DNA of 64,000 nucleotides, from positions 2,542,001-2,606,000 of the forward strand of contig NZ_OU015319.1 in the NCBI RefSeq assembly GCF_907163125.1, written 5' to 3'. This DNA is from Cloacibacterium caeni (GTDB lineage Bacteria; Bacteroidota; Bacteroidia; Flavobacteriales; Weeksellaceae). The notes below the pieces were generated by a model. That model was given only the letters and a program-made list of their open reading frames with translations, made no database searches and was not told the origin of the DNA. The translations under genes and the position numbers were made by a program. Positions 8,566-17,328 of the stretch are shown here, piece after piece (within the stretch, counting starts at the first letter, position 1; the number at the start of each line of letters is the position of its first letter).

Positions 8566-8658
8566 TTATTCAAAAATGACAAAATGTCCATCTTTCAACA
8601 AATGTTCTACCAAATGTGAACCAATAAATCCAGAACCGCCTGTTACTAAATAATTCAT
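8566..8658 (-). pseudogene. Remnant of an NAD-dependent epimerase/dehydratase gene
   Basis: The minus strand encodes a 30-residue peptide starting [20 protein letters not shown] and ending at a TAA stop. This is the first beta-alpha-beta of an extended short-chain dehydrogenase, with the complete NAD-binding TGGSGFIG motif, as in UDP-glucose epimerase or dTDP-glucose dehydratase. No continuation is found after the stop in the same frame. It is best read as the 5' end of a deleted sugar-nucleotide gene. Confidence 0.65.
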
Positions 8659-8766
8659 TTGTGCGTTTTACAAAGAGTAGCAAATTTAAGAATTTGAAAA
8701 TGATTACAAATCAAATATAAAATAAATTTTCTCAAAGATAAGTAGATAGCATAGATTCTAATTTAT

Positions 8767-8792
8767 ATCTACTCAATCTGCAAAATCAGCGA
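8767..8792. repeat. Dispersed intergenic repeat, copy 1
   Basis: Twenty-six bases containing TGCAAAATCAGCGA match 24 of 26 positions with 32494-32519. Both copies are intergenic. It looks like a family-specific dispersed element rather than a gene feature. Confidence 0.5.
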
Positions 8793-8836
8793 ATGATTTA
8801 ATATCTTTTTCCTTATTTTTACTCAAAATTTTCGCA

Positions 8837-9631
8837 ATGCAATTTAAAGGACAAATTCTCAAAATGTCTTCCGTTCTCGGAAATCCAATTCAGTATTACC
8901 TCAATCTTTCTGGAGACTTAATTTCTATGAATCAGCTATTTGGTAAAAATTTTACCATAAAACATATTGGTTATCAGTGTGTAGAATGTGGTAAAGATGA
9001 AAAAATCTATAGAATGGGATTTTGTAAAAAATGTTTTTTCGAAAGTCCTTATGCAAGTGAAACGATTCTAAAACCAGAACTTTCTACAGCGCATCTTGGC
9101 ATTGAAGAGCGTGATTTAGAAGTAGAAAAAGAGATACAATTGCAACCGCATATTGTTTATTTGGCTTATACAGGTGATGTAAAAGTTGGGGTAACGCGTG
9201 GAAGTCAAGTTCCAACGCGTTGGATTGATCAAGGAGCGACTTTTGCCTTGCCTATTGCAAAAACCGAAAACCGCTATGAAGCTGGAATGATAGAAGTAGA
9301 ACTCAAAAAACATATTGCAGATAAAACCAATTGGAGGAAAATGCTTCAAGATGACAGAGAAAGTGATGTAGATTTATTAGATTTTCGAAATCAGATTGCA
9401 GAACTTTTTCCTAAAGATTTTAAAAATTTTGCGATTGATGGTCAAGAAATGGTGCGTTTAGACTTTCCGTATGAAGCACCTGCGAAAATTAATTCTTTCA
9501 CCCTAGATTCTAAACCAGAGTTTGAAGGGGTGTTAAAAGGAATTAAAGGACAGTATTTGTATTTTAATGAAGGAGATTTTATCAATGTGAGAAGTCACGA
9601 AGGTTATGTGATTGAACTTGATATTCAATGA
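8837..9631 (+). CDS. DUF2797 zinc-ribbon protein
   Basis: 264-residue cytoplasmic protein of the DUF2797 family, function not established. An N-terminal zinc ribbon is visible as CVECG (Cys48, Cys51) and CKKC (Cys63, Cys66). The middle segment VYLAYTGDVKVGVTRGSQVPTRWIDQ (described by motif positions about 103-128) has the look of a GIY-YIG-like strand-turn-strand, but I do not see a complete catalytic set. It stands alone between the remnant region and the AsmA-like gene, both on or opposite this strand. Confidence 0.75.
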   Translation: MQFKGQILKMSSVLGNPIQYYLNLSGDLISMNQLFGKNFTIKHIGYQCVECGKDEKIYRMGFCKKCFFESPYASETILKPELSTAHLGIEERDLEVEKEIQLQPHIVYLAYTGDVKVGVTRGSQVPTRWIDQGATFALPIAKTENRYEAGMIEVELKKHIADKTNWRKMLQDDRESDVDLLDFRNQIAELFPKDFKNFAIDGQEMVRLDFPYEAPAKINSFTLDSKPEFEGVLKGIKGQYLYFNEGDFINVRSHEGYVIELDIQ

Positions 9632-9706
9632 TATAACTGAATTGTAAAACTTAAAATAAAATAAGAAAATGCTGTAATCTTGTAACCCAAAAAGCTAATA
9701 ACCAAA

Positions 9707-9714
9707 TACTTTTG
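9707..9714 (+). promoter_or_regulatory. -7 element of the AsmA-like gene
   Basis: TACTTTTG ends 4 bases before the ATG at 9719, so the transcript should be nearly leaderless. A TTG at 9680-9682 is a possible -33 element at slightly long spacing. Confidence 0.55.
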
Positions 9715-9718
9715 CTCT

Positions 9719-11836
9719 ATGAAGAGAGCTTTACGAATTCTATTTTCCGTTATTTTTGGGTTTGCTGTGCTTTTGGTTTCGGCAAATCTGTATTTCCATT
9801 ATTGGTTGCAGCATCATTTGCCGCAGTACATCGAAAATAAATCTCCGTATCATGTTCATTATCAGGATTTAAACATAGAATTTGTAAGCGGAAATATTTC
9901 TGCAAGTAAAGTTAAAATTACTCCAAAAATCACAGATAATCAAAACGTTTTACAACTCAACGGAACTGTAGATTCTCTTTTTATTTCAAATCTTGGGATT
10001 TATGATGCTATTTTAAATAAGAAAATCAATGCTAAATACTTAAAGCTTTTTCGTCCAAATCTTCAGATTGTTCTACCTGAAAATCAACAAGGTGGTAAGA
10101 AAAATAAGCGACCTTTGATTTCTAAAAATTTGATGATTGAAAACGGCAATATTGAAATTTTAAAATTTGATAAAAGTAAATTTTTGTCAATTGAAAATTT
10201 AAGTCTAAATGTTGAAAATCTGAAACTTACAGAGAAAAATGTTACGCGTAAATTGCCCATTGTTTTTGACCAATATTCTATAAAAAGTAAAGCATTTCAT
10301 TTTTATCCAGATGAAGTGTATCACATTTCAGCTACCGAAATTAATACAGAAAATGGACAAATGTCTGGGACAGATTTTTCAATGAAACCTTTGATGAATT
10401 TTTCTGAATTTTCGAGAAAATTTCCAAGAAAATCACTTTTGGATATTTCTTCTCAAAAAATGAATTTCAAAGATATTGTGCTGAAGAAGAACAAGATTAG
10501 TTTGTCTGAAGTACGGTTTTCTGAACCTCATTTAACGGTGTATTCTTCTGAAAATCAGAATAAAAATAAAAATAAACCTTTTACTTATATTGTTGAATTA
10601 CAAAATGTTTTCTTTGATAATGGAAAAGCAAAAATTTTCAAAAATGGACAAAAAAAGTTTTCCGTAGACAATATAAATGCTCATTTTGAACAATTGGTTT
10701 TGGATGAAAAAAATCCCAAAAATGAATTGCCTTTTCAATATAAAAATTACCAAATTTCGGGAAGAAATATTTTTTTAGATGCTGGAAAATTCTATCAGTT
10801 GTTCATTAATAATGCTGATTTTCAGAAAAACTCTATGGATTTAAGAGGACTGCATTTGCAACCTAAGTTTACTAAAACCCAGTTTACTTCTAAAATTTCT
10901 ACCGAAAAAGATTGGTATAATGTTAAAATTGCACAAACGAGAATTACTGATTTTCATTGGAAATTAAAAGATAGTCAACCGAAAATAAATGTTGGTAACG
11001 TGTTGATAAACAATTTACAAGCTCAAATTTACAGAAGTAAAAGTCCTAAAGATGATTTGACTAGAAAAAAACTTTACAGTGAATTGCTCCGTTCCATAAA
11101 ATTTCCTCTTTTGGTGAAAAATTTGAACATTAGAAATTCGAATTTAATTTATGAGGAGGATTTACCAAATGGAAATAAACCTGGAAAATTGATGTTTAGT
11201 CAATTTAATTTAAATGCACAGAATCTCAATTCAAATAAAGGTTTCAAAAACACAGTTGTTCCGATTAAAATTCATACCCAATTTATGAATGTAGCGCCTA
11301 TGAAAGTAAACTGGAGTTTTGATACTGCAAATCTTCAGGATGACTTTTCGATTTCAGGTCAAATTAATGATTTACCAGCCGAAAGTATTAACGCTTTTGT
11401 TACGCCCTATTCTCATAAAAAAGTAGAAGGAAATATTCACGAACTGCGATTTAATTTCAAAGGAAACAGAAATGAAATTTCTGGAAATTACATGATGAAA
11501 CATGAAAACGTGAAAGTGAAAGTTTTAGATGAAAAAACTAAAAAAGAGAAGAAAGTATTGAGTGCGGTTACAAATTTAATCGTCCGAACCAATTCTAAAT
11601 CTGAAACAGAAAATGTAGTAGTTCACACCACTAGAAATCCTACGAAATCATTTTTTAATTTGCTTTGGAAAGGAGTAGAAGAAGGTTTAAAGAAAACTTT
11701 GGTGGGTAAAAATGTAGAAAAAATCGAGAAAACGGTAAAACAGGTAAAGCAAAAGTTAGGTTTGCAAGATTCTGTAAATCAAAAAGAAAAGCCTAAAAAA
11801 GAAAAAGGATTTTTAAAAAAATTATTCAAAAAATAA
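9719..11836 (+). CDS. AsmA/DUF748-like envelope protein
   Basis: 705-residue protein with one N-terminal membrane helix (about residues 7-27) and a long periplasmic part made of amphipathic beta strands. The pattern (repeated NLMIENGNIEIL, SLNVENLKL, VENLNIRNSNLIYEEDLP) resembles AsmA, TamB and DUF748 lipid-transport or assembly proteins. The last 30 residues are unusually Lys-rich (KEKPKKEKGFLKKLFKK). Precise function is unknown; a role in lipid or outer-membrane homeostasis is inference from fold-like appearance only. It has its own promoter and terminator. Confidence 0.6.
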   Translation: MKRALRILFSVIFGFAVLLVSANLYFHYWLQHHLPQYIENKSPYHVHYQDLNIEFVSGNISASKVKITPKITDNQNVLQLNGTVDSLFISNLGIYDAILNKKINAKYLKLFRPNLQIVLPENQQGGKKNKRPLISKNLMIENGNIEILKFDKSKFLSIENLSLNVENLKLTEKNVTRKLPIVFDQYSIKSKAFHFYPDEVYHISATEINTENGQMSGTDFSMKPLMNFSEFSRKFPRKSLLDISSQKMNFKDIVLKKNKISLSEVRFSEPHLTVYSSENQNKNKNKPFTYIVELQNVFFDNGKAKIFKNGQKKFSVDNINAHFEQLVLDEKNPKNELPFQYKNYQISGRNIFLDAGKFYQLFINNADFQKNSMDLRGLHLQPKFTKTQFTSKISTEKDWYNVKIAQTRITDFHWKLKDSQPKINVGNVLINNLQAQIYRSKSPKDDLTRKKLYSELLRSIKFPLLVKNLNIRNSNLIYEEDLPNGNKPGKLMFSQFNLNAQNLNSNKGFKNTVVPIKIHTQFMNVAPMKVNWSFDTANLQDDFSISGQINDLPAESINAFVTPYSHKKVEGNIHELRFNFKGNRNEISGNYMMKHENVKVKVLDEKTKKEKKVLSAVTNLIVRTNSKSETENVVVHTTRNPTKSFFNLLWKGVEEGLKKTLVGKNVEKIEKTVKQVKQKLGLQDSVNQKEKPKKEKGFLKKLFKK

Positions 11837-11858
11837 ACCGCAGAAATTTCTGCGGTTT
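11835..11858. terminator. Bidirectional terminator
   Basis: AAACCGCAGAAATTTCTGCGGTTT is a perfect self-complementary hairpin right at the stop of the AsmA-like gene and facing the convergent S9 peptidase gene. Confidence 0.8.
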
Positions 11859-11879
11859 GATTTTATGGTAGATTAGTAA

Positions 11880-13994
11880 TTATTTTTTCAATTCTTTAAT
11901 TCCCATTTCATAGAGTGCAAAACTCATCAAATCTGTGTTTTCGCCGATGACTTGGTCTGTACTTCTACCAGCTCCATGTCCTGCATTTACTTCGATTCTG
12001 ATTAAAGCAGGGTTGTTACAACTTTGTTTTTCTTGTAATTCTGCCCCGAATTTAAAAGAGTGCGCTGGAACTACTCTGTCATCATGATCGCTCGTGATAA
12101 TCATCGTAGAAGGATAACAAACGCCTTTTCTCACATTGTGAACTGGTGAGTATGATTTCAAATATTCGAACATTTCTTTTGAATCTTCCGCAGTTCCGTA
12201 ATCGAATGACCAACCAGCTCCTGCTGTAAATTTATTGTATCTCAACATATCAAGAACGCCAACTCCAGGGAAAGCTACTTTCGCTAAATCAGGTCTCATC
12301 GTCATGGTTGCGCCAACTAATAAACCACCGTTTGAACGGCCAGAAAGTGCCATAAATTCTGGCGAAGTGTAACCGTTTTTCTGTAAATATTCACCTGCAG
12401 CTATAAAATCTTCGAAAACATTTTTCTTTTGCATTTGTGTTCCTGCAACGTGCCATTTTTTGCCGTACTCACCGCCTCCTCTAAGATTTGGAACAGCATA
12501 AATTCCGCCGTTTTCCATCCAGATTGCATTCACTACGGAGAAATTTGGGGTTACAGAAATGTTGAAACCGCCGTAACCGTATAAAATGGTAGGGTTTTTA
12601 CCGTTTAGTTTAATTCCTTTTTTGTAAGAAATCATCATCGGCACTTTTGTTCCATCTTTTGAAGTGAAAAATACTTGCTCAGAAACATAATCTTCAGGAT
12701 TGAATTTTACGTTTGGTTTCTGATAAATCTCAGAAGTTCCGTTTTCTACATTAAATTTATAAGTAGTTCCCGGCGTGATATAATTGCTGAAAGAGTAATA
12801 CAATTCTTTTGCAGTTTCTTTGCCGCCAATATTAGAAGCGGTACCGATTCCAGGAAGAGTGATTTCTCTAATTAATTTACCGTTATAATCGAACTGTTTC
12901 ATGTAAGAGACAGCGTCTTTCATGTATTTTGCGAAGATATGACCACCACCAGTTGAAGCGCTTAACACATTTTCGGTTTCTGGGATAACGTCTGTCCAAA
13001 CAGAAGGATTTTTAATGTCAAATTTCTGCAATTTCATGTTTGGAGCATTTTTATCGGTCATAATGTAGATAAAATCTCCTTTGGTGTCTAAAACATCGGT
13101 ATTGTAATCAAATCCTTTTTGTATCGCAATCCAATCGGTGTTATTTTTAAGGTCTTTCACGTACAATTCATTTCCGTTGGTTGCAGTGGCAGCACTAAGA
13201 ATCAAGAATCTTTCGTCGTCTGAAACGCCAATGTTCATGTATCTGCGTTTGAAATTTTCATCGCCGATGATATGTTTGTCTTCAGATTGCTTGGTCCCTA
13301 ATTTATGGAAATAGACTTTGTGCATGTCTGTTTTTACAGAAAGTTCAGAGCCTTGTACTTTTCCGTAACTAGAGTAGAAAAAACCTTCGTCTCCCAACCA
13401 AGAAGCGCCAGAAAATTTAACATCGGTAATGGTTTCGTCTATTTTTTCTTTGGTAATCGCATTGATGATGACAATTTTTTGCCAATCACTTCCTCCCTCA
13501 GAAATATTGTAAGCGGCAAGGGTTCCTTTTTTGTTAAAAGACAAGCCAGACATAGAAGTAGTTCCTTTTTCTGAAAATTTATTCGGGTCAAGGAAAACTT
13601 CGGTGTTGCCATTTTTATCTGTTCTGTAGAGTACAGATTGTGCTTGTAAACCGTCATTTTTGTAGAAATATGTATAATCTCCTTCTTTAAATGGGGCAGA
13701 AATTTTCTCGTAGTTCCAAATGTTTTTTAACTGTGCACGAATTTCTTCACGAAACGGAATTTGATTAAGATAATTTTGTGTAAAAGCTACTTCACGCTGA
13801 ACCCAATCTTTAGTATCTTCAGCACGATCGTCTTCTAACCAACGATAAGGATCTGCTACTTTAGTCCCAAAATATTCGTCAGTATGTTCTACTTTTTTGG
13901 TTTCAGGATAGTTCAATGAATTTTTCATAACTTGTGATGAGCACGAGGCAAGAAACAAACTTGCTAATGCCATAGTGAATGTATTGATTTTCAT
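11880..13994 (-). CDS. Prolyl oligopeptidase family S9 lipoprotein
   Basis: Serine peptidase that cuts short proline-containing peptides. 704 residues: lipoprotein signal with Cys18 (FLASCSS), a seven-bladed beta-propeller (about 70-430), then the alpha/beta-hydrolase domain. Catalytic Ser554 is in GRSNGG, Asp638/639 in DHDDRVVP, and His673 in NAGHGAGR. These positions are almost the same as in pig prolyl oligopeptidase (Ser554, Asp641, His680). Lipobox suggests an envelope location. The promoter is at 14011-14018; a terminator follows at 11835-11858. Confidence 0.95.
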   Translation of the reverse strand: MKINTFTMALASLFLASCSSQVMKNSLNYPETKKVEHTDEYFGTKVADPYRWLEDDRAEDTKDWVQREVAFTQNYLNQIPFREEIRAQLKNIWNYEKISAPFKEGDYTYFYKNDGLQAQSVLYRTDKNGNTEVFLDPNKFSEKGTTSMSGLSFNKKGTLAAYNISEGGSDWQKIVIINAITKEKIDETITDVKFSGASWLGDEGFFYSSYGKVQGSELSVKTDMHKVYFHKLGTKQSEDKHIIGDENFKRRYMNIGVSDDERFLILSAATATNGNELYVKDLKNNTDWIAIQKGFDYNTDVLDTKGDFIYIMTDKNAPNMKLQKFDIKNPSVWTDVIPETENVLSASTGGGHIFAKYMKDAVSYMKQFDYNGKLIREITLPGIGTASNIGGKETAKELYYSFSNYITPGTTYKFNVENGTSEIYQKPNVKFNPEDYVSEQVFFTSKDGTKVPMMISYKKGIKLNGKNPTILYGYGGFNISVTPNFSVVNAIWMENGGIYAVPNLRGGGEYGKKWHVAGTQMQKKNVFEDFIAAGEYLQKNGYTSPEFMALSGRSNGGLLVGATMTMRPDLAKVAFPGVGVLDMLRYNKFTAGAGWSFDYGTAEDSKEMFEYLKSYSPVHNVRKGVCYPSTMIITSDHDDRVVPAHSFKFGAELQEKQSCNNPALIRIEVNAGHGAGRSTDQVIGENTDLMSFALYEMGIKELKK

Positions 13995-14010
13995 TTGTTG
14001 AGAATTTTCT

Positions 14011-14018
14011 CAAAAATA
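14011..14018 (-). promoter_or_regulatory. -7 element of the S9 peptidase gene
   Basis: TATTTTTG on the minus strand, 16 bases before the ATG at 13994 and just downstream of the preceding terminator. Confidence 0.5.
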
Positions 14019-14026
14019 AATAAAAA

Positions 14027-14047
14027 AACCGAAGAAGTTCTTCGGTT
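14027..14047. terminator. Intrinsic terminator
   Basis: AACCGAAGA / TCTTCGGTT stem followed on the minus strand by T7, located after the stop of the T9SS cargo gene (14057). The stem is the same as at 4871-4902. Confidence 0.8.
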
Positions 14048-14056
14048 GGTGTGGAA

Positions 14057-15235
14057 TTATTTTTTTTCGACTTTAAAGTTTTTAAAACCTTTATCATTTT
14101 TGATGACTAAGTAGTAAATTCCTTTAGGATAAGAGGTTATGCTGATTTTATCTGTATTAGGAATACTTTGTAAAACTTTTCCAGAAGAGTCCATTAAGGT
14201 TAAGTGATATTTTTCTGAAGTTTTGCTCTGTACATAAACATAATCACTACTTGGATTAGGATAAATATTTACCGAAAGTTCTGGTTTCATAATGTCATCT
14301 GTGGCTAATCCTGAAGATGTAGCTAACCAAATTACAGAATTAATTAAAAGAGGTCTATGATTTCCTGAAGCATCTGTGAAATAGCCATCATACAATGTGT
14401 CTCCAGTATCACCAGTTCCATCATCAGGAACGGAACTGTCTCCTAATGCGCAAACTTTTCCAGCTCCGTAAGTTGCAGTAGCAAACATTACATTGGTAGT
14501 TCCTGTGGTTGAAGCTCCTGTTTTAAAAACCAAACCTTGAACGGAAGGATTAGCGGTTTTATTAAGCGTCATACTTGCACCCGCAGAAAACTGCATAGCT
14601 CTAGGAGTTCCAGCGCTTCCATTTAAAATAGTATTAGAGGGAATATTCGCAAAATTAGTAGTAGTTTGTGAAAAACTAACTATATCAAAGGTAATTCCGA
14701 AAGGATTGGCAACTACAGAATTGGTAGAAACTAAATCGTTCCAAATAGCTGGAGAATCCCAACCGTCACCATTTCTATCGCTATTGTCATGGTCGGCAAT
14801 CATATAAAGTCCGCCTCCGTTTTTCACGAAATTAATAATAGCGTCTTTTTCTGCCATCGTAAATTGGCTATTTGGTTCGGTAACGATAAATACTTTGTAA
14901 TTAGATAAATCTTGGTCGTTATTTGGATTTCCATAAGAAATTAAACCTCCTGTTCTTGGGAGTGTTTCTACGTAGTATCCTTGTTTTACTAAATCAATTG
15001 CCCATGCACTTATTCCGCCAGTCCAATAAGTTTCTGAGGTAGAAGCGGTAATTCCGCTTTGTGCAGGAGTGGGAATTTTTTGTGGATTAGATTCGTTATT
15101 TAATTTAAAATCTGCATCAATTACCCAATCTGCGTTTCCTGCCATTTCGGCTTTTGTGGCATCAAATAAAATTTTGATTTGGGCATTGGTTGATAAAAAT
15201 ACAATTAAGGTAAAAACGGATAATATTTTTTTCAT
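14057..15235 (-). CDS. Secreted protein with type IX sorting domain
   Basis: 392 residues. Signal peptide at 1-18 (ending STNAQ), then a domain with IKILFDATKAEMAGNADWVID, VFIVTEP and NGGGLYMIADHDNSDRNGDG that looks like a glutamine-amidotransferase-like / GldG-ABC-like Rossmann domain (DUF4350-like). The last 80 residues form a type A T9SS sorting domain: SVNIYPNPSSDYVYV, MDSSGKVLQS, YPKGIYYLVIK and a basic end. It is thus exported through the outer membrane by the Por system. Enzymatic role is unknown. A stand-alone gene with its own terminator. Confidence 0.75.
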   Translation of the reverse strand: MKKILSVFTLIVFLSTNAQIKILFDATKAEMAGNADWVIDADFKLNNESNPQKIPTPAQSGITASTSETYWTGGISAWAIDLVKQGYYVETLPRTGGLISYGNPNNDQDLSNYKVFIVTEPNSQFTMAEKDAIINFVKNGGGLYMIADHDNSDRNGDGWDSPAIWNDLVSTNSVVANPFGITFDIVSFSQTTTNFANIPSNTILNGSAGTPRAMQFSAGASMTLNKTANPSVQGLVFKTGASTTGTTNVMFATATYGAGKVCALGDSSVPDDGTGDTGDTLYDGYFTDASGNHRPLLINSVIWLATSSGLATDDIMKPELSVNIYPNPSSDYVYVQSKTSEKYHLTLMDSSGKVLQSIPNTDKISITSYPKGIYYLVIKNDKGFKNFKVEKK

Positions 15236-15322
15236 AAATAAATTTGCTATAAAAAAGGATAGCGAAGTTACAGATTTTCAAGGCAAAGACAAAGATTTTT
15301 TTTTGATGAATTAAAGCATAAA

Positions 15323-15349
15323 AAAACCTCAGCGAAAAGCTGAGGTTTT
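15323..15349 (-). terminator. Terminator of rplU-rpmA
   Basis: AAAACCTCAGC, GAAA loop, GCTGAGGTTTT followed by T on the minus strand, 20 bases after the rpmA stop. Confidence 0.85.
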
Positions 15350-15369
15350 AAGATTTTATAACGCTTAAA

Positions 15370-15627
15370 TTATGCGTTTGGTTCTACAGATACAAAAGAT
15401 CTGTTGTTTGCTTTCTTAGTAAAAACTACTTTACCGTCTACTAATGCATGCAAAGTGTGGTCTTTACCCATTCCCACGTTTTCACCTGGGTGGTGTTGAG
15501 TACCTCTTTGTCTTACAATAATATTACCAGCAATAGCGCTTTGTCCACCGAAAATCTTCACACCTAATCTTTTAGAGTGAGATTCTCTACCGTTTTTGGA
15601 ACTACCAACTCCTTTCTTGTGTGCCAT
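15370..15627 (-). CDS. rpmA: 50S ribosomal protein L27
   Basis: 85-residue ribosomal protein at the peptidyl-transferase side of the 50S subunit. The sequence [22 protein letters not shown] and later [19 protein letters not shown] is diagnostic. There is no N-terminal cleavable extension of the Firmicutes type. It follows rplU by 29 bases, in the universal rplU-rpmA pair. Confidence 0.98.
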   Translation of the reverse strand: MAHKKGVGSSKNGRESHSKRLGVKIFGGQSAIAGNIIVRQRGTQHHPGENVGMGKDHTLHALVDGKVVFTKKANNRSFVSVEPNA

Positions 15628-15656
15628 TTTATTTTAAGGTTTTTTGGTTTTTAAAA

Positions 15657-16085
15657 TTAATCTTCAGTGTCTTTTTTTGCAGTTTTTTTAGCAGCTGGTT
15701 TCTTAGCTGGTTTTTCTTCTGCTACTACTTCTTCAGTTGTTTCTTTTTTGGTAGCTTTTTTAGCTTTTGGAGCATCTGCACCACCAATTGATACAATTTG
15801 AATTTGAGTTAATTGTTGTCTGTGACCATTTTTCACTTTGTAACCTTTTCTTCTTTTCTTTTTGAAAACGATTACTTTATCTGCTTGTACATGGTCTAGG
15901 ATTTCTGCTTGAACAGAAACACCCTCTACAGCTGGGGCACCTACAGTGATTGCTCCGTCAATAGTAAGAAGAACTTTTTCAAAAGAAACTTTGTCTCCTT
16001 TTTCTCCTTTTAGACGGTTTACAAACAACTTTTGGTTTTGCTCAACTTTGTATTGAAGCCCTGCTATCTCTACGATTGCTAACAT
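15657..16085 (-). CDS. rplU: 50S ribosomal protein L21 with Lys/Ala-rich tail
   Basis: Early-assembly 50S protein. The core (residues 1-103) is typical: MLAIVEIAGLQYKVEQNQ, FKKKRRKGYKVKNGHRQQ and TQIQIVSI. After it comes a 38-residue extension rich in Lys, Ala and Glu (APKAKKATKKE and KPAKKPAAKKTAKK), making 142 residues in all. Similar tails occur in other Flavobacteriia L21; role unknown. The promoter is at 16117-16124. Confidence 0.97.
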   Translation of the reverse strand: MLAIVEIAGLQYKVEQNQKLFVNRLKGEKGDKVSFEKVLLTIDGAITVGAPAVEGVSVQAEILDHVQADKVIVFKKKRRKGYKVKNGHRQQLTQIQIVSIGGADAPKAKKATKKETTEEVVAEEKPAKKPAAKKTAKKDTED

Positions 16086-16116
16086 TGTTTATAATTTTTT
16101 TAGTTAATTCAGGGTG

Positions 16117-16124
16117 CAAAAGTA
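16117..16124 (-). promoter_or_regulatory. -7 element of rplU-rpmA
   Basis: TACTTTTG on the minus strand, 31 bases before the rplU start. A TTG about 22 bases further upstream can serve as -33. Confidence 0.6.
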
Positions 16125-16184
16125 AGAAATATTTTTGAGTTATCCACAATAATGCTAAAATTTTTTATTTGAACTGAAAATCTG

Positions 16185-16192
16185 TACTTTTG
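16185..16192 (+). promoter_or_regulatory. -7 element of the acyltransferase operon
   Basis: TACTTTTG, 19 bases before the ATG at 16212, divergent from the rplU promoter. Confidence 0.55.
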
Positions 16193-16211
16193 AAATTACT
16201 TAATAAACTTT

Positions 16212-17324
16212 ATGAAACGAGACCTCTACATTGATTTTGCCAAAGGCTTGGCTACTCTTTCTATTATTTTTATTCATACCGCTTTTTGGAGCGGTCAACT
16301 TTATCTTCCTTCGGAAGTGAGAACGCTTAGTTTACTCATAGATGTTCCTGTGTTTTTTGCTTTAAGTGGTTTAACTTCTGGGAATAATGTAGAGAAAACT
16401 TTGTACAGATTGCTGAAACTTCAAGTGACGTATATGATTTTCGTGACGTTCTTGTTTTTCTTGGATGGATTTATGAAACTCGGAATTTTCAATATTTTTG
16501 GAGCAGAAGTAATGCAATCTTACTTCACGGTTTTCGGAACTAAATATGGTGTGCCAAATTTAGATTCAGCATTTAATTGGGATATGCTCGGCAATTGGTG
16601 GCTTCACAGTTATAGCAATTGTGATAGTTTTCCTGTAGTGATGGGAAGTTTTTGGTATCTTAAAGTCTATTACATCGTAACTGTTTTTGGAGTTTTAGCC
16701 TTGAAATTTTTCCCAAAACACATCAAGTGGTTAATTGGTATTTGTTTAGCGCTCACGATTTATTTCAATATTGATAATGATGTGATGAAAAACTTTGCGC
16801 CGTATTATCCAAGCGGACAAGTTGGTTACGTAGCATTTTATCTTGCCATTTTCTTAATTGCTACTCAATTGAAAGGAAGAAGAATTAAAAATGTTTTTGT
16901 TCCAGTGTTGTATGGATTGGTAGCTTTGAGTTTGGTTTTGGTTTTCTGGTATTTTGGAAACGAAGTTTTCTATAAATTTAATAAGCAGAAATTCCCGCCA
17001 AAAATTCCTTACATCGTTTGGAGTTTACTTTCTTTGGTGACCATTTTTGTATTGTATAACCGATTGAAAATCACCAAAGACAATTTTATTAACTACATTG
17101 GTAAAAACGCCATTTTCTATTATTTTGCACAAGGAATGAGCTCTTCAGTAGTGTATTTTTTAATTCCGCCTCTTAAAGATAGCATAAATATTTGGGTTTT
17201 GATGGTGATTGTATATGTTTTGAATGTGATTTTAGCTATTCTTTTCGCAGAAGTTTTGAAGAAAGTAGACGATTACGGCTGGAAAGTTTTAGAATTTCTA
17301 AGAAAGAAAACTGCCGAGAATTAA
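16212..17324 (+). CDS. Acyltransferase family 3 membrane protein
   Basis: 370-residue integral membrane protein with about ten hydrophobic helices. It begins RDLYIDFAKGLATLSIIFIHTAFW, the opening of acyltransferase-3 proteins (OatA, NolL, exopolysaccharide O-acetylase family), where the helix-1 His (IIFIHT) is part of the acyl transfer site. Such enzymes put acetyl or succinyl groups on peptidoglycan or surface sugars. The target here is unknown. The next gene starts 5 bases after the stop, so they form an operon. Confidence 0.8.
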   Translation: MKRDLYIDFAKGLATLSIIFIHTAFWSGQLYLPSEVRTLSLLIDVPVFFALSGLTSGNNVEKTLYRLLKLQVTYMIFVTFLFFLDGFMKLGIFNIFGAEVMQSYFTVFGTKYGVPNLDSAFNWDMLGNWWLHSYSNCDSFPVVMGSFWYLKVYYIVTVFGVLALKFFPKHIKWLIGICLALTIYFNIDNDVMKNFAPYYPSGQVGYVAFYLAIFLIATQLKGRRIKNVFVPVLYGLVALSLVLVFWYFGNEVFYKFNKQKFPPKIPYIVWSLLSLVTIFVLYNRLKITKDNFINYIGKNAIFYYFAQGMSSSVVYFLIPPLKDSINIWVLMVIVYVLNVILAILFAEVLKKVDDYGWKVLEFLRKKTAEN

Positions 17325-17328
17325 ATTT

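Larger units (their letters stand above)
8359..8836. other. Gene-poor intergenic stretch
   Basis: About 480 bases without an intact gene. It contains the epimerase remnant at 8566-8658 and one copy of a short dispersed repeat at 8767-8792. Apart from these, only AT-rich sequence is seen; no terminator hairpin, tRNA or riboswitch was recognised. Confidence 0.6.
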
